Shown here in pieces: positions 52,750 through 63,907 of a stretch of 64,000 nt of DNA (positions are counted from its first letter, which is position 1; the number at the start of each line of letters is the position of its first letter). The DNA comes from Sphagnum magellanicum. Lineage: Eukaryota > Streptophyta > Sphagnopsida > Sphagnales > Sphagnaceae. A model generated the notes under the pieces. It was given only the letters and a program-made list of their open reading frames with translations. It did not search any database and was not told where the DNA came from. The position numbers and the translations under genes are program-made. Where the stretch lies: NCBI GenBank assembly GCA_021904315.1, contig CM038919.1, positions 20,687,666-20,751,665 on the forward strand. The letters are read 5' to 3'.

Positions 52750-53335
52750 AAACCCACGTGCATCGTCTTCTTCCTTGTTATGAAGAGTAATGAAGACAAC
52801 AACAACAACAACAACAACAAAACCGCGTATTGTCATCTTCTTAAATATAAGGAGTTTTGAGGACAACATCAAGAAGAAGACTAAGAAAAATGAAAAGCGG
52901 TGAGCACAATAGTAGTAAGAAAAAAACTAAGAAAACGACGATGTGTGCATTGTAATTTTCCTGGCTTTGAGGAGGTGTGAGCACATCAACAAGAAAAAGA
53001 CCAAGAATATGATAAAGTGAGTATCATCATCTTTTTTGTTGTGAAAAGTTGTGAACATAGTAATAACAAGAAGCAGATTAGACTAGGAAAACAATGATGC
53101 GTGCGTTGTTGTCTTCGTGGCTGTGAAGAACTATGAGGAGTTGTGAGCATAACAATAACAAGAAAACCACGAAGACGATGACACACATGTTGTCATTTTC
53201 TTGGTTGTAACAAGCTGTCAACATAATAAAAATAAAACTAGGAAAAGTTATGAGGACAACATCAAGAAGAATTAGACCAAGAAGATGACAACAACAACAC
53301 ACTTGTCGTCATCTTCTTGGTTGTGACAAAAAAAC
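52750..53335. repeat. Degenerate repeat array rich in GAAGATGACAAC and its complement
   Basis: Phrases such as TTGT(G)GTCATCTTCTTGGTTGTGA, GTGAGCACAATAGTA and AACAAGAAAA recur every 80-100 bp. An (ACA)n run sits at about 52798-52820. Complementary phrases within it could fold on themselves. Confidence 0.5.
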
Positions 53336-55000
53336 AACTTCACAAAAAAAAAACACAAATAACAGTTAAAGGGTTCACCTTTTAATGTTGTTATTTGCAA
53401 CTATTCCAACATTCTCCATAGTTGTTCCAATGTTCTCCATAGCTTTACATAATTGCAAAGGTCTCTTGAGTTACAAAGTTCCATACTTGTAATGGATTTA
53501 GAAAATGAAGTTAGGATTTACAGTGGTTTATAGGGTTTAAGTAGAAAGAGTAGGTAGGTAGGAGCAAGTAGGTATGTATGAAAAAAAATGTTGAAGTGAA
53601 GGGGGCTTACAAAATGTTAGGCAGGGAGGAGGAAAATAAAAATTGCCTACTTGGATGGGTTTGGGTTCATCCCAAAATGACCTAAATGGCCTCATCCTGA
53701 ACTGGTGCATTGGTGGTTGTTGGTTCACTTTGGCCCCACAGTTGTGAATGTTTTTTTTACCCTACATAAATTCAACATAATTCCCACACAATTCCCATAC
53801 AACCCCAACACATAGCTATTCGAATTACTATTGACCACTCTTGAAATCTTTAGGAGTTTTCATCACTTCTTTCAATGTGACCCCTAAATCTACTATCACT
53901 TCTATTCCCTTTCCTTTAAAGTGTATGCCATAGTGGAAAGAAAACATGTCACCAAAGGCAAGGTGATTAGCAATAACCAAACGTTCTTCTCTTGTTGTCC
54001 TTCTAATGTTCTAAAAATTGTCAAACTATCCTCGTCCTTCTCAAAAACCACACATCTTCTGCAAACATAAAAAAAAGAATAATTTAGCTTCATCCCCCAA
54101 AATATATTTGTGTCGCCATTCATATATTGTGAGTCATCAAGCTCTAGGATGAACATCCTCCCAAAACCTAGCATAGCAACATCTTGATAACTACTCAAAC
54201 TCATTTAGAAATCAACACATCAAACACAACACCAATGCCAAGCATAGTTAAAACACCCAATCACCATTATAATGCCATCGCACATAACTTGCAAGAAACA
54301 AATCACAGAAAAACAAAACAAACTATCCACTAAAACACCTCCTCCTTTCACCATCAACTCCTGCACATTTGTCATCTTCCGCTTTTGACAATTGATAGCA
54401 CTATTACATCCAATTAGGGTTTCGTCAACCCTAATTCTGGGTCACACCAGGTCTCATTCTTCCCAAAATCCAAACCAGTTGCAGTTTGGTTCTTACCAAC
54501 TAGAACGGAACGGTTTTTGCTTCTTACCCACCAAAGTGGGTATCAACCCAATAGTGGTATATGCCTGGTATTGGTAACCTGATACACAACTGATATGACC
54601 TCAGGTATGGTTCTTGAGACCAATAGACCAGAGACTAGGCCTGGACTATGCACACCAGGTGTATTATTGCCAGACCAACACTGGTTTGGTTACTAGCCAC
54701 CAGGGATGAACAAGTAGAACTAAGCTTCTTCTGTGCAAAGGAATAGGATAAATTATAATAATAATATGATATAATATAATAATATTATTTATTTCTAAAA
54801 AATTAATTTTATTAATTTTATTTATTTATAATAATTGGGTTTATCCATATATGTGCATGATGCTCCTCCTCTCCTGCACCCTGGCTTTACTTTCAATTCT
54901 CTCTGCCACATTCCAAACAACTTTGGCCATCACATGCAAGTGCACCACATGGTAGTAAGCAAAGCAAGCAAAGCAGTGCAGGCCCAGTTCTGCCATTCCT
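53336..55000. other. Non-coding stretch
   Basis: At about 53705-53745, GTGCATTGGTGGTTG and GGTTCACTTTGGCCCC resemble one terminal repeat of the 1.85-kb element. No gene. Confidence 0.4.
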
Positions 55001-55011
55001 CACAGTTCTTG

Positions 55012-55045
55012 CCTGCCTGCCTGCCTGCCTGCTTGCTTGCTTGTC
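55012..55045. repeat. (TGCC/TGCT)n microsatellite
   Basis: About eight tetranucleotide units, TGCC changing to TGCT. Confidence 0.8.
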
Positions 55046-56091
55046 AGCTTCCTCTTGCTGGGCCTAACTTTTCTGCCATGCAACACACCCATGTCCCTCC
55101 CCTCACTCCCAATATTTATTAGCTTTCCCAAAGTAAAAACCAAGTCTGTCACCAAACCCATGCCCTTATCAAAGCTCTCACATGCTCCCTTTGTGATCAT
55201 GCCAGGTTTTTTTAAAATATATATTTTTAAGCAAATAATTTTCTAAATTTTTTTTAGAAATTTGTGATGTAGGTGAACTGGTGATCATCCATTATATGGT
55301 TTAGCTAAATCTGGCTATGAAAAAAGATATGAAAGTAAATAATTTTAAGATTCCTTCACATTTTTGGCTATGTGCTAAAACCCAATAGAGAAATGTGGTG
55401 ATATATATATATATATATAACTGTAGAAATTTGGTGATTAGAGAAAAAAAAAATAATAATAAAAATTTAGACATTTTGAATTTAAAAAAAAACCCATCCA
55501 CTAAATTTAGCCAGAAAAAAAGGGTCTGGATCATGCACAAATGGTGGCGCTAAAACTTTGCATGCTTTCACCTTTATGATTGGACACAAATGTACTTCTT
55601 GTGATGAACTTTCAATACCCAAATACTCATACCCATCCATCCATGCATCCATGATCCATCCTCCATCCATCCATCCACTCCTATATTCATCCATGGACTT
55701 TTTTCCCCTTCCCTTTGAGAAAGTGGGTGTGACACCCATGACACATTCCCCCACAAAAATGCTCTGTTTTTTAATAATTAACTTCTGTTACTACACCTGA
55801 CTTATGACATCATTCTAAATCTTCCCAATAGAAGAAGCTCATCCTTTTGTTCCCAATCATCTCTGCCAAATCTCTGAGTTTTATGCTGCCCTAAACCCTA
55901 AACCCTACAATAGAGATTCTCTTACACTTTGCTACATTTTGTTACATTTTGCTACATTTTATTTGCCTAAAGAAAATATGTAATGGTCCTGGGATATTAA
56001 TATGGCTAATCTAGGCAGCATGCTGCACATTTGAATTTTAATACTTAATAAGTACTCTGTGCCCTTATTGCAAATATTTGATGATATATTA
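55046..56091. other. Non-coding stretch with repeat relics
   Basis: 55260-55500 resembles the right arm of the 44.5-kb foldback element (TGGTTTAGCTAAATCTGGCT). A (CCAT)n tract lies at 55637-55682. CCCTAAACCCTAAACCCT lies at 55889-55906. No gene. Confidence 0.4.
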
Positions 56092-56472
56092 GAGTTATCC
56101 GTAAAGTCAGGCGATTAGGGGGCGAGAATGGTCAGTTTCAGCATAATAGGCACGAAACACATAACTGGGAATGAAAATTTTACAAAAGGAAATAACTGGG
56201 ACCCAAACTAGTTTTTCCACCAATTTTGGTCGTGAACTGAGTTTCATCTTGTCTTTCCTTTTTCCTGAGCGTCTCCACTGCTGCTAGATATATTTTCACT
56301 GCTCCTACCTGTACAACTACTATAATTAGTACATATATTTTCACTACTTCCAGCATTTCATACCCAGATTTAATAAAATTTCCTTGCTTTGTGGATACCA
56401 CTGAAAGAGGGGATAGGGGGTGAAAGCAGAGGAGATAGGGGGTGAAACAGAAGGTGACTTTACGGATAACTC
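56092..56472. mobile_element. Tc1/mariner-type (Stowaway-like) MITE, 381 bp, copy 1
   Basis: Perfect 18-bp terminal inverted repeats (GAGTTATCCGTAAAGTCA at the left) flanked by TA on both sides (56090-56091 and 56473-56474), as in Tc1/mariner insertions. No coding capacity. A diverged second copy of almost equal length lies at 58615-58996. Confidence 0.75.
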
Positions 56473-56474
56473 TA

Positions 56475-57546
56475 TTATTATTAGTATTGTCAAACCTATC
56501 TTACAAGTACTACTACTATATAGAACATGCTGAAGAATTGTTGAGGCAGAATTGCAGCTAAGGGTGGGTATGGGCAGATTTTTTTTTTGCAAGACTCCAA
56601 AAAATCATCTGAAACAGGATGGTGATTGGAATTGTTTTGTAGATGAATTCTGAGAACTGTCTGTCGATAACTATACAATAGCCATACAATAGCCGATTAT
56701 TGTAATACATGATCAGATTCAGCACTGAGGTGTTGAATAATTAGTATAATTTATTAAAATGCATTTTGGCATATAGCATTTTTTTGGGTGAAGATTTTGG
56801 CTTATTATTTATGTGCATCTTTCTCACAATTCTTTTTAGGGAAACTACTTCTCTCAAGCAAAAGTATGGCCTATGTGCTTGCATTCTTTGTTATGCTCCC
56901 TAGCCAATAAACGATGCATGCTAACCCCCTCATCCCATTGCACCATGGATACGCACTCACATAGGTGCACATTTCTTTAAATCAAAGCACTCACTAGTTA
57001 TGCCATTTGCTTTGGTTCCAAGCTCAAATTTGCATATTGAAAGGCATTGATATTAAAGATTCACACAAGCATAAAGGACCATTGGAATAGGCTTGTGCCT
57101 AAGTGTGAAGAAAAGACCTTTTGGCTATTGATACTTGTGAGAATTCGTGATAAATAATTTGAGAAAAAATTGATTAAAAAAATTTTAGTGTGTATTTGAC
57201 TAATTTTTCTAAATTTTGGTCAAAATTTCCCATAATTTCGATATTAAAAAATGAAAAAAACAGCATAATTAAGCCACTCAGATCATAGATTCTATTCCCA
57301 ACAATAACTTTCCATTTTGTTTGTTCTAACTAGCTATGCTCATAGTCATCTCATAACTCTACCAGTCAAGCATTGACCAAATGGGAAGTTGCTCGACCCA
57401 TGGGTCAAATTATGAATCATAATAAAATGACATCTGTCATTTCCTTCCAATTAAAAATTCTTTAGAAAGTTTGCTACAAATAAATTGTTCCCAAAGTTCC
57501 TAACATTCATTATCCACAGATTTTCAAACCTGTTGAGGCTCTCCAA
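56475..57546. other. Non-coding stretch
   Basis: Short frames only. Nothing recognised. Confidence 0.4.
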
Positions 57547-57674
57547 TGGAAAGTGCCAATGAATGTCGCAAGAAACAAGGCCCCATTTCAATGGCTTTCC
57601 AGTAAGCTGATGGAAAGCGCCTATGTATGTAGCAGGAAACAAGGCCCCATTTCAATGGCTTTCCATTAGGCTGA
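57547..57674. repeat. Two tandem units of 64 bp
   Basis: Units start at 57547 and 57611 and share AACAAGGCCCCATTTCAATG followed by GCTTTCC. Confidence 0.8.
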
Positions 57675-57715
57675 TATGATCACAACATGTATAAGTTGTG
57701 ATCACATTGGCCTAA
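57665..57715. repeat. Imperfect hairpin, about 22-bp stem
   Basis: ATTAGGCTGATATGATCACA pairs with TGTGATCACATTGGCCTAAT with about four mismatches; the inner TGATCACAAC/GTTGTGATCA pairing is perfect. Confidence 0.65.
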
Positions 57716-58614
57716 TGAAAAAGAGACCCTTAGTCACTTCCATGATGTTCAAAGGTAGTACAATTTTGTAATTGTTAGTCTATTTTTTCTTAAATGTTAA
57801 TGAAGATTGTAACTGTTAGTCTATTTTTTTCTATATGTTAATGAAGAACTCCAAGTCTTCCTATACCATGTCTTCATTATTCATTTCACAAATTTTGAGA
57901 CCAGTCGAGCAAAAATTATTGGAATTAGAGTGATTTTTAATCTCTGAAAATTAAAAATGTCAATTATTGAATGGTGAAAACCAAGCGATCCAAGACTTGA
58001 GCAACTGGGTGACTGATTTCTCAGGTATTGAAACGGGTATCACAAAGGTATCTGAAGTGGGTCTCACCACCTAACACCTATAGAGACAAAAACTCAAGAG
58101 AGTAACATGATATCATATAAATTGGAGTATAACTTAAAAAGCTCATTATGTGTCATGAAGCATCTTTGGTTGGGAGCAACTTTGCTCCAACCATATATAC
58201 CTATTTGACCGTCTGCCATAATTATTGTTCATTTGTATAGAATGCTTTGCGGTTTACATTAGCCCCCCTCCCCAACCCCCCTCCCAACACAATCGATCGA
58301 TAATTGTGGTGCCCCTTATTATTTCATACACTAGATTCCTTCTTATTCAGTTTGCTCGATTATTACAATTTGTCACTTATAGACCATTTGGGTGCCTTAG
58401 AGAAAAATATAACCTCAATGATTCAATCGAGGGGTGGGGCAAGCCAATCAATTACTATGTTATTGAGGACCTACCGTTAGCTTTTTACTCCGGAAAGGAC
58501 ATCCTCTTACTCCTTTTACATTTACATGTATTCACCGGAGAGAAGCCTAGGGCTTTGGGCTTCCCCCCCACCAACCCCAAAGTGAGGGGAAAAAAAAAAA
58601 AAAACATATATTAA
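57716..58614. other. Non-coding stretch
   Basis: A TTAATGAAGA-containing phrase is duplicated at about 57780-57850. A 129-codon plus-strand frame (58225-58614) has no recognised domain and ends in a poly-A run; chance is more likely than a gene. Confidence 0.4.
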
Positions 58615-58996
58615 AAGTTGTCCTTAAAGTCACCCTGTCTTTGAGCCCTAGTTTGATCCTGTAATCTCAGTTTCATCCCCAATTTGAGTGTAGCCAGAAA
58701 GTGAGCGAAACTGGATACTGTCTAATGAAACTGGGTATCAGTTCTCAAGATTTGTAGGGTTTTTATTCTGACAAGACTTGATTTAGTGAAAAATATGACA
58801 GCAAGAATCCAAAACTGGGGGCGAAACTCATGTGAGGACCAAGTTGTGGAAGTGAGAAAACCAGTTTGGTCCTCTCTTTTTTTTCTCTGTGTTTTTTTTT
58901 CCCCTCTTTATGTACTGTTTTCATCCCGACTTTTCATTTCATCCTCAGTTTTAACAAAACTGGGACCCTCAATTTGGGGTACTTTACAGATAACTC
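58615..58996. mobile_element. Tc1/mariner-type (Stowaway-like) MITE, 382 bp, copy 2
   Basis: The right end (ACTTTACAGATAACTC then TA) and left end (AAGTTGTCCTTAAAGTCAC) match the termini of the 56092-56472 element with a few changes, and the length is the same within one base. The interior is diverged. Confidence 0.65.
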
Positions 58997-59845
58997 TATT
59001 AGTGCCAAACATTGAACCTTACAAAATAGATCTTAGGGAACTTTGGGAACATTTGGAATGGATTGCTCGAAGAACAATAGCAATTATTTTGTTAAGAACA
59101 CCACAAAATCTGGCACCTAAAATGTGTGGAAAACAATGATACATGACAAAATGTGGAGAATTTTTGGGGACAACATTATGGAAGAACTTATGGAGAAACT
59201 TATGGAGAATTCATGGGCAAACATTATTGGGAAATCATTATTGGGAACAATCCCTCTAGACAATTCAAAGGCTGGGAAAACCTTTCTAAAATCTAGGTTC
59301 TCCTCATGTATTTCTAAAGGGCATATTTTTTAAAATAAAAATAAAATAAAATAAAAATTTAAATTTAAAAATAAAAACACTTGGTCTTCATTGAGGAGGT
59401 CCACCACCATCCTTGCCTAGTACAACTGATGGGAAGTTAAAAAAAACTCAATTGCACCCACTTACTAAATCCTTTAGTTAATTTGAAATTTCCATTGTGG
59501 GTGTGGATTGCAAGCATCTTCCACCACTAGGAGGGTTGAGTGGGGAGGGGGGGAAGGGTATTTTATGAGGAAAAAAAAACTCTAGACCAAAATCCAATTA
59601 TGAAATCCAAAAAAACCATTTGTGGGACCTAAAAGATGAATTATTATTTCATTTGTGGTCTTCAAAGGAGAATTATTTTGTGGTCTAAAAGGAAAAAGCA
59701 TTTGTGGGTTTTGAGGTATTTTTTGGTGTTACAAGGGGATGGTGGGTCATTGTGCAAGGGAGCAAATTGTGACAATTTTTTTCGCTTGCTTATCGCAAAA
59801 AACTGTGGTTGGTTAGTTAACCCTCTAGGTTCACCAAATCCCAAA
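58997..59845. other. Non-coding stretch
   Basis: An (AAAAT)n run lies at about 59333-59372. G-run at about 59541-59556. No gene. Confidence 0.4.
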
Positions 59846-60295
59846 GAAAAAACTCCCATTGGCAAAGAAAGCAACCAAACATCTTGGGGTTGAGGGTGTT
59901 GGGTGTTGTTAGGGTTTTGAATAAGAAAAAACTCACATTGGCAAAGCAGCCAAAGATCTTAGGGTTTTGGGTGTTGTTAGGGTTTTGAATAAGAAAAAAA
60001 CTCCCATTGGCAAAGAAAGCAACCAAACATCTTGAGGTTGAGGGTGTTGGGTGTTGTTAGGGTTTTGAATAAGAAAAAACTCACATTGGCAAAGCAGCCA
60101 AAGATCTTAGGGTTTTGGGTGTTGTTAGCGTTTTGAATAAGAAAAAAACTCCCATTGGCAAAGCAGCACCAAAGATCTTAGGGCTTAGGGTTTTGGGTGT
60201 TGTTAGGGTTTTTGAATAAGAAAAAAAACTCCCATTGGCAAAGCAGCCAAAGATCTTAGGGTTTAGGGTGTTGTTAGGGTTTTTGAATTAAGAAA
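59846..60295. repeat. Six-unit tandem array with alternating 79- and 69-bp spacing
   Basis: ACTC(C/A)CATTGGCAAAG occurs at 59852, 59931, 60000, 60079, 60148 and 60228, giving spacings 79, 69, 79, 69 and 80. The 148-bp pair is therefore the repeated unit. Each unit carries GTGTTGTTAGGGTTTTGAAT, with AGGGTT motifs. Confidence 0.85.
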
Positions 60296-60398
60296 AGAAA
60301 AAAATTAGCTAGTGTCTTATTTTCTTCACCTTCATACTTTTTACCTCAATATTTTTACCCAAGTGACAAAAAATTTCTGCTATTTCATGTCTCTGCAG

Positions 60399-60549
60399 AC
60401 ATGTGCGGTAATAGTTTAATGAATACCCCTGCCCCCCCTCCCCGGAATTCGGCCGCCAACAAAATGATGGATCGGTACAGGCGTTGCAGGCGTCCAAACC
60501 GCACGGCAGACAGAGTATCTGCCAAGGCGAGTGCTCGAGCACACATTTG
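60399..60549 (+). other. Exon-like 49-codon frame in a GC-rich patch
   Basis: A pyrimidine stretch and CTCTGCAG acceptor-like site precede ATG at 60401. The frame is basic and arginine-rich (MMDRYRRCRRPNRTADRVSA) and ends TGA at 60547. No family is recognised. It lies in the only GC-rich patch of the right half. Could be chance. Confidence 0.2.
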
Positions 60550-60616
60550 ACTGTACAGAATGGGGGCCACTAAAAGGCCGTAATTCAATTCTTGTGAAGA
60601 AGAATATATTCCAGGT

Positions 60617-60673
60617 TCGACTCGACTCCACTCCACTCCACTTGACTCCCCTCGACTCGACTCGACTCGACTC
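60617..60673. repeat. (CGACT/CCACT)n pentanucleotide microsatellite
   Basis: About eleven pentamers, a mixture of CGACT and CCACT with one CTTGA-type interruption. Confidence 0.8.
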
Positions 60674-61187
60674 TTATGGTTCGGCGGTCATAGTCTTGGT
60701 CGGCAAGCATGACTAGTGACGGAACAAAGAGTCGGGTGAAGAATGCCTACTAGTGGAGTAACCAGAGGGTCAGGTTGTATTTTGTTGTGGCAAAAGGGCG
60801 ACACTCGACTCCTGACTGCCTGCCTGCCTGCCTGCGCGGTTCCAAACTCTGGGGGGTGCACGGTTGGTCGGCCTGCCTGCGTGCCTGCCTCGAGAGTGCG
60901 TTTTTAGTTAGCTTTTTGATAATTCTCTAATGCAGGTGGTCGTAATTTTGTTTTCTGTACAATCACATGTGCCCTCCTGCAACCCCCTCATTGTTGTGGC
61001 CATGATTCCGAAACCGTAAAAAAAAGTAATTTTGGCATTATTATTATTCACCTTTTGTGCTGAAATTTGAGCCGGAAATTACGGAAGGGAGTAGTACGTA
61101 GTAGTTTTGGCAAAACCCCAGAGTACCATACCTACTACACAACTGATTTTCAACCCAAAAAAAATAAAAATCTCAAAAGGTGTAGCC
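60674..61187. other. Non-coding stretch
   Basis: GCCT-type short runs lie at about 60821-60836 and 60871-60890. No gene. Confidence 0.4.
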
Positions 61188-61225
61188 AAAAATAAATAAA
61201 TAAATAAATAGTATTAATATTTTCC

Positions 61226-61295
61226 GTATTTGTCGAGAATTGAACCCTCAACTTGTGAAAAAATTGTATATTGTCCTAACCACTGGGTTAGATTT
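61226..61295 (-). repeat. tRNA-like SINE head (degenerate)
   Basis: On the minus strand TAACCCAGTGGTTAGGAC resembles an A box and D arm. TTGAGGGTTCAATTCTCGA forms a T arm with a five-base-pair stem and a B box (GGTTCAATTCT). The acceptor stem and a proper anticodon arm are missing, so it is not a working tRNA. A tRNA-derived SINE head is the likeliest explanation; T-rich (TTTA)n follows at its 3' side. Confidence 0.45.
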
Positions 61296-61417
61296 ATTCC
61301 CCAACTATTGAAAATTTTGAAAAATTAAATTTGATACCGTCAAACCTTCATTTGTAAAAGAAATAACTATTTCACAAAGAAGTGCCAATTATGAGTTGTA
61401 CGTATGGTAATAGTCAC

Positions 61418-61439
61418 CCCCCCCCCCCCCCCCCCCCCC
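61418..61439. repeat. Poly-C tract of about 22 bases
   Basis: Uninterrupted C-run. The minus strand could form a G-quadruplex. Also a likely place of sequencing-length error. Confidence 0.8.
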
Positions 61440-61740
61440 AGGCCTCCTTTTTACGTAAGCATCTAATTTTGTATGTAAAACAAGGATAGTAGTGGTAGTA
61501 ACATGAAGCAATTTGTTTGCAAAAAACCCTAAACCCTTCACATGAGACGGAAGAAGGAAAACTTCCACATTTGGTAGTGAAATGATCATGAGAAAAAAAT
61601 TTCACTTGAAGCAAGCCGTAATAGCTATGTACTTGTTGGTAATCCCACCATTGGCCCACCACCTCGGAAAAACCCCTTGTGTATTTGATGGCCTATTTGT
61701 TGTGGGTTCCGTTCAATATGTTGGTACTACTACTAGCACA

Positions 61741-62043
61741 TGTAATTCTTAGGGTATGGTTTTGAATAGCGTTTAGGGTTTTACACCTTAGACTCTAAAC
61801 CCTAAACCCTAAAGCACATCTATAAGTACTTAGATAGATGTAAAAGATTTTTTGTCTACTTGCTTGATACAAAGTTCAAAGTTTCATTTGCATGTAATTC
61901 TTAGGGTATGGTTTTGAATAGTGTTTAGGTTTTAGACTTTAGACTCTAAACCCTAAACCCTAAAGCACATCTATAAGTGCTTAGATCGATGTAAAGGATT
62001 TTTTGTATACTTGGTTGGTACAAAGTTCAAAGTTTCCTTTGAT
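61741..62043. repeat. Tandem duplication of 152 bp containing telomere-like motifs
   Basis: Copies start TGTAATTCTTAGGGTATGGT at 61741 and 61893. Both contain CTCTAAACCCTAAACCCTAA followed by GCACATCTATAAGT. They differ at about ten positions. Confidence 0.85.
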
Positions 62044-63148
62044 TTGCTTCCTAACTAAGTAGTTCCCAAGGAAACTTAAACTAGGGGGTGTTTTTTGGAT
62101 GGCACAAGTGTAGTAGTAGTACAAGAAAGGTTGAGGTAAGTTGTGGGTGCGGAGTTAGATTCCATTATTTTCCATGATACTCGAGAGCTGCAAAAGTGTT
62201 TGTACTCGGTACTTAGCCCACCAAAGTTGCTTATCAAGCAAGTGTTTGATGTCATATGTCTGAACTTGTAAGTAACAAAAGGAAAGGAAATCATGCGAAA
62301 AGCTCACAACAGCTGATCATACCACAACTTTGATACATCCACACCTTAGGAGCAATTCGCCAGAGTTGATGGATGGATGGATGGTGGAGATGGGAAACAA
62401 TTTTTTTCATTAGGTTCCCAAGCCTTTATCTAACCATGGTGAGAAGCTCAATTGCTAGTTTTACTAGCTACTAACGAGTACTAACAACCCCATAGGAACT
62501 TAGGACCCTTTGGGTTGTTCCTATGGAGCCAAGCTAACAATGGGTGTGTGTGTGTGTTATGCTAGATCCTTGATTGGGTAGATAGATTGCTTCATTTGGA
62601 TGACATAGTTGGAGCCTTTTAAAATATATATTAAAAAATAGCTCCTTTTTTATAGAGTTATTTGTGTGGCAAATTTTTTAAAAATAAAAAATGGAATCAC
62701 TATTCTGGAAACAACAATTTTCATGTGTGGGTTGAGCATCTCATTGATAGATTTGACTCATTGATTTGAGAGAGAGAGAGAGGGAGATGCAAGAAAGAAC
62801 ACTCTAAAAAGGGTTAAAGGGTTAGAATAAGCCTAGTGAGTCAAACTATTGAAAAATAATTGTGAATGGAGTGGGATTTTTTTGTACTTATTTCCATCAA
62901 ATGGGTCATGTATATGTACATGACAAGTTTTTGATTTGAAACCTTGAGTTCCTAATGCTACATCATTGTGGGCATTATGGGTTGGATTGACCACATCATT
63001 GGTACGAATTTGACCACAAGGGTTGGCATATGACTCACTCATAGTGGACATATATATGAAGCTAATTTCTTAGAATATTTGGAGGGCATCTTATATTCAT
63101 CAATATCCTTGCTAGCAAAGAGGTAGGATATTACATTTACTTCTCAAA
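62044..63148. other. Non-coding stretch
   Basis: 62365-62500 is another relative of the 1.85-kb element (GATG run, GGGAAACA, TAACCATGGTGAGAAGCTCA, ACTAGCTACTAACG). A (GT)n tract lies near 62546 and an (AG)n near 62769. No gene. Confidence 0.4.
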
Positions 63149-63198
63149 GAGTGGGAGGGATCTTATGCCAATAAGTTGGCATAAGATCCCTCCCACTC
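63149..63198. repeat. Perfect 23-bp inverted repeat, 4-nt loop
   Basis: Arms 63149-63171 and 63176-63198 are exact complements. The left arm begins GAGTGGGAGGGATCTTATGC and the loop is TAAG. It is the strongest hairpin noticed in the window. Confidence 0.9.
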
Positions 63199-63867
63199 AT
63201 AATGAGTACATGGAATAAACCCTCCACCTCGAGCATTGCATGATCTATATGTGTAAAGTAATGTATGAGCAAGATGATGTTCTAAAAACTTAGAAAAACG
63301 CACCCCCAACAACAATGCCATGTATTTCAAAGTCTTGTCAATGTACTTATTATTTATGTACGTTGGGACATGTTCATGGTTGTCTTCAAAGGAAATCCAA
63401 TAGACTTGGTTCCATGGTCATTGGCAATATTCTTTATTCTTTTCATCACATTTTACCAAATATTCATTGCCATGAAGATCACTTTAAATGGACAAAAAAA
63501 TGAGGAAAAAATAATGTTTGGAATTAGTGTTCAATTTGACATGATAAGCGTTTGGTATGTTATGGTGAAAGCTTGGAGCTCAAGATCCTTGGGCGTAGCT
63601 TGATTGCTTCTAAAGTTCAAAAAATGATTATAGAGCTCAAGTTGGTGCACCCATATTTTTGAAAATTATTCAAAACAAACATGATAACAATATGAAGCTT
63701 GAAAATGGGGAGGTGTAATGCATTTTTTCCTAACATTTTGTTTTTGGACAATCCTAAACCTTAAACCCTTGCTCATTTTCTTCTTTCTTTTTCATTGCTT
63801 AGTTGCCTCCGGAATTCAAAGAAGTTTTGTAGATTTGCACTCAACACACCCATAGCCATGAAAATGG

Positions 63868-63907
<40 letters not shown>

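Noticed and set aside
61226-61295. Functional tRNA gene
   Set aside because: No acceptor-stem pairing and no usable anticodon arm; kept only as a SINE-like relic.
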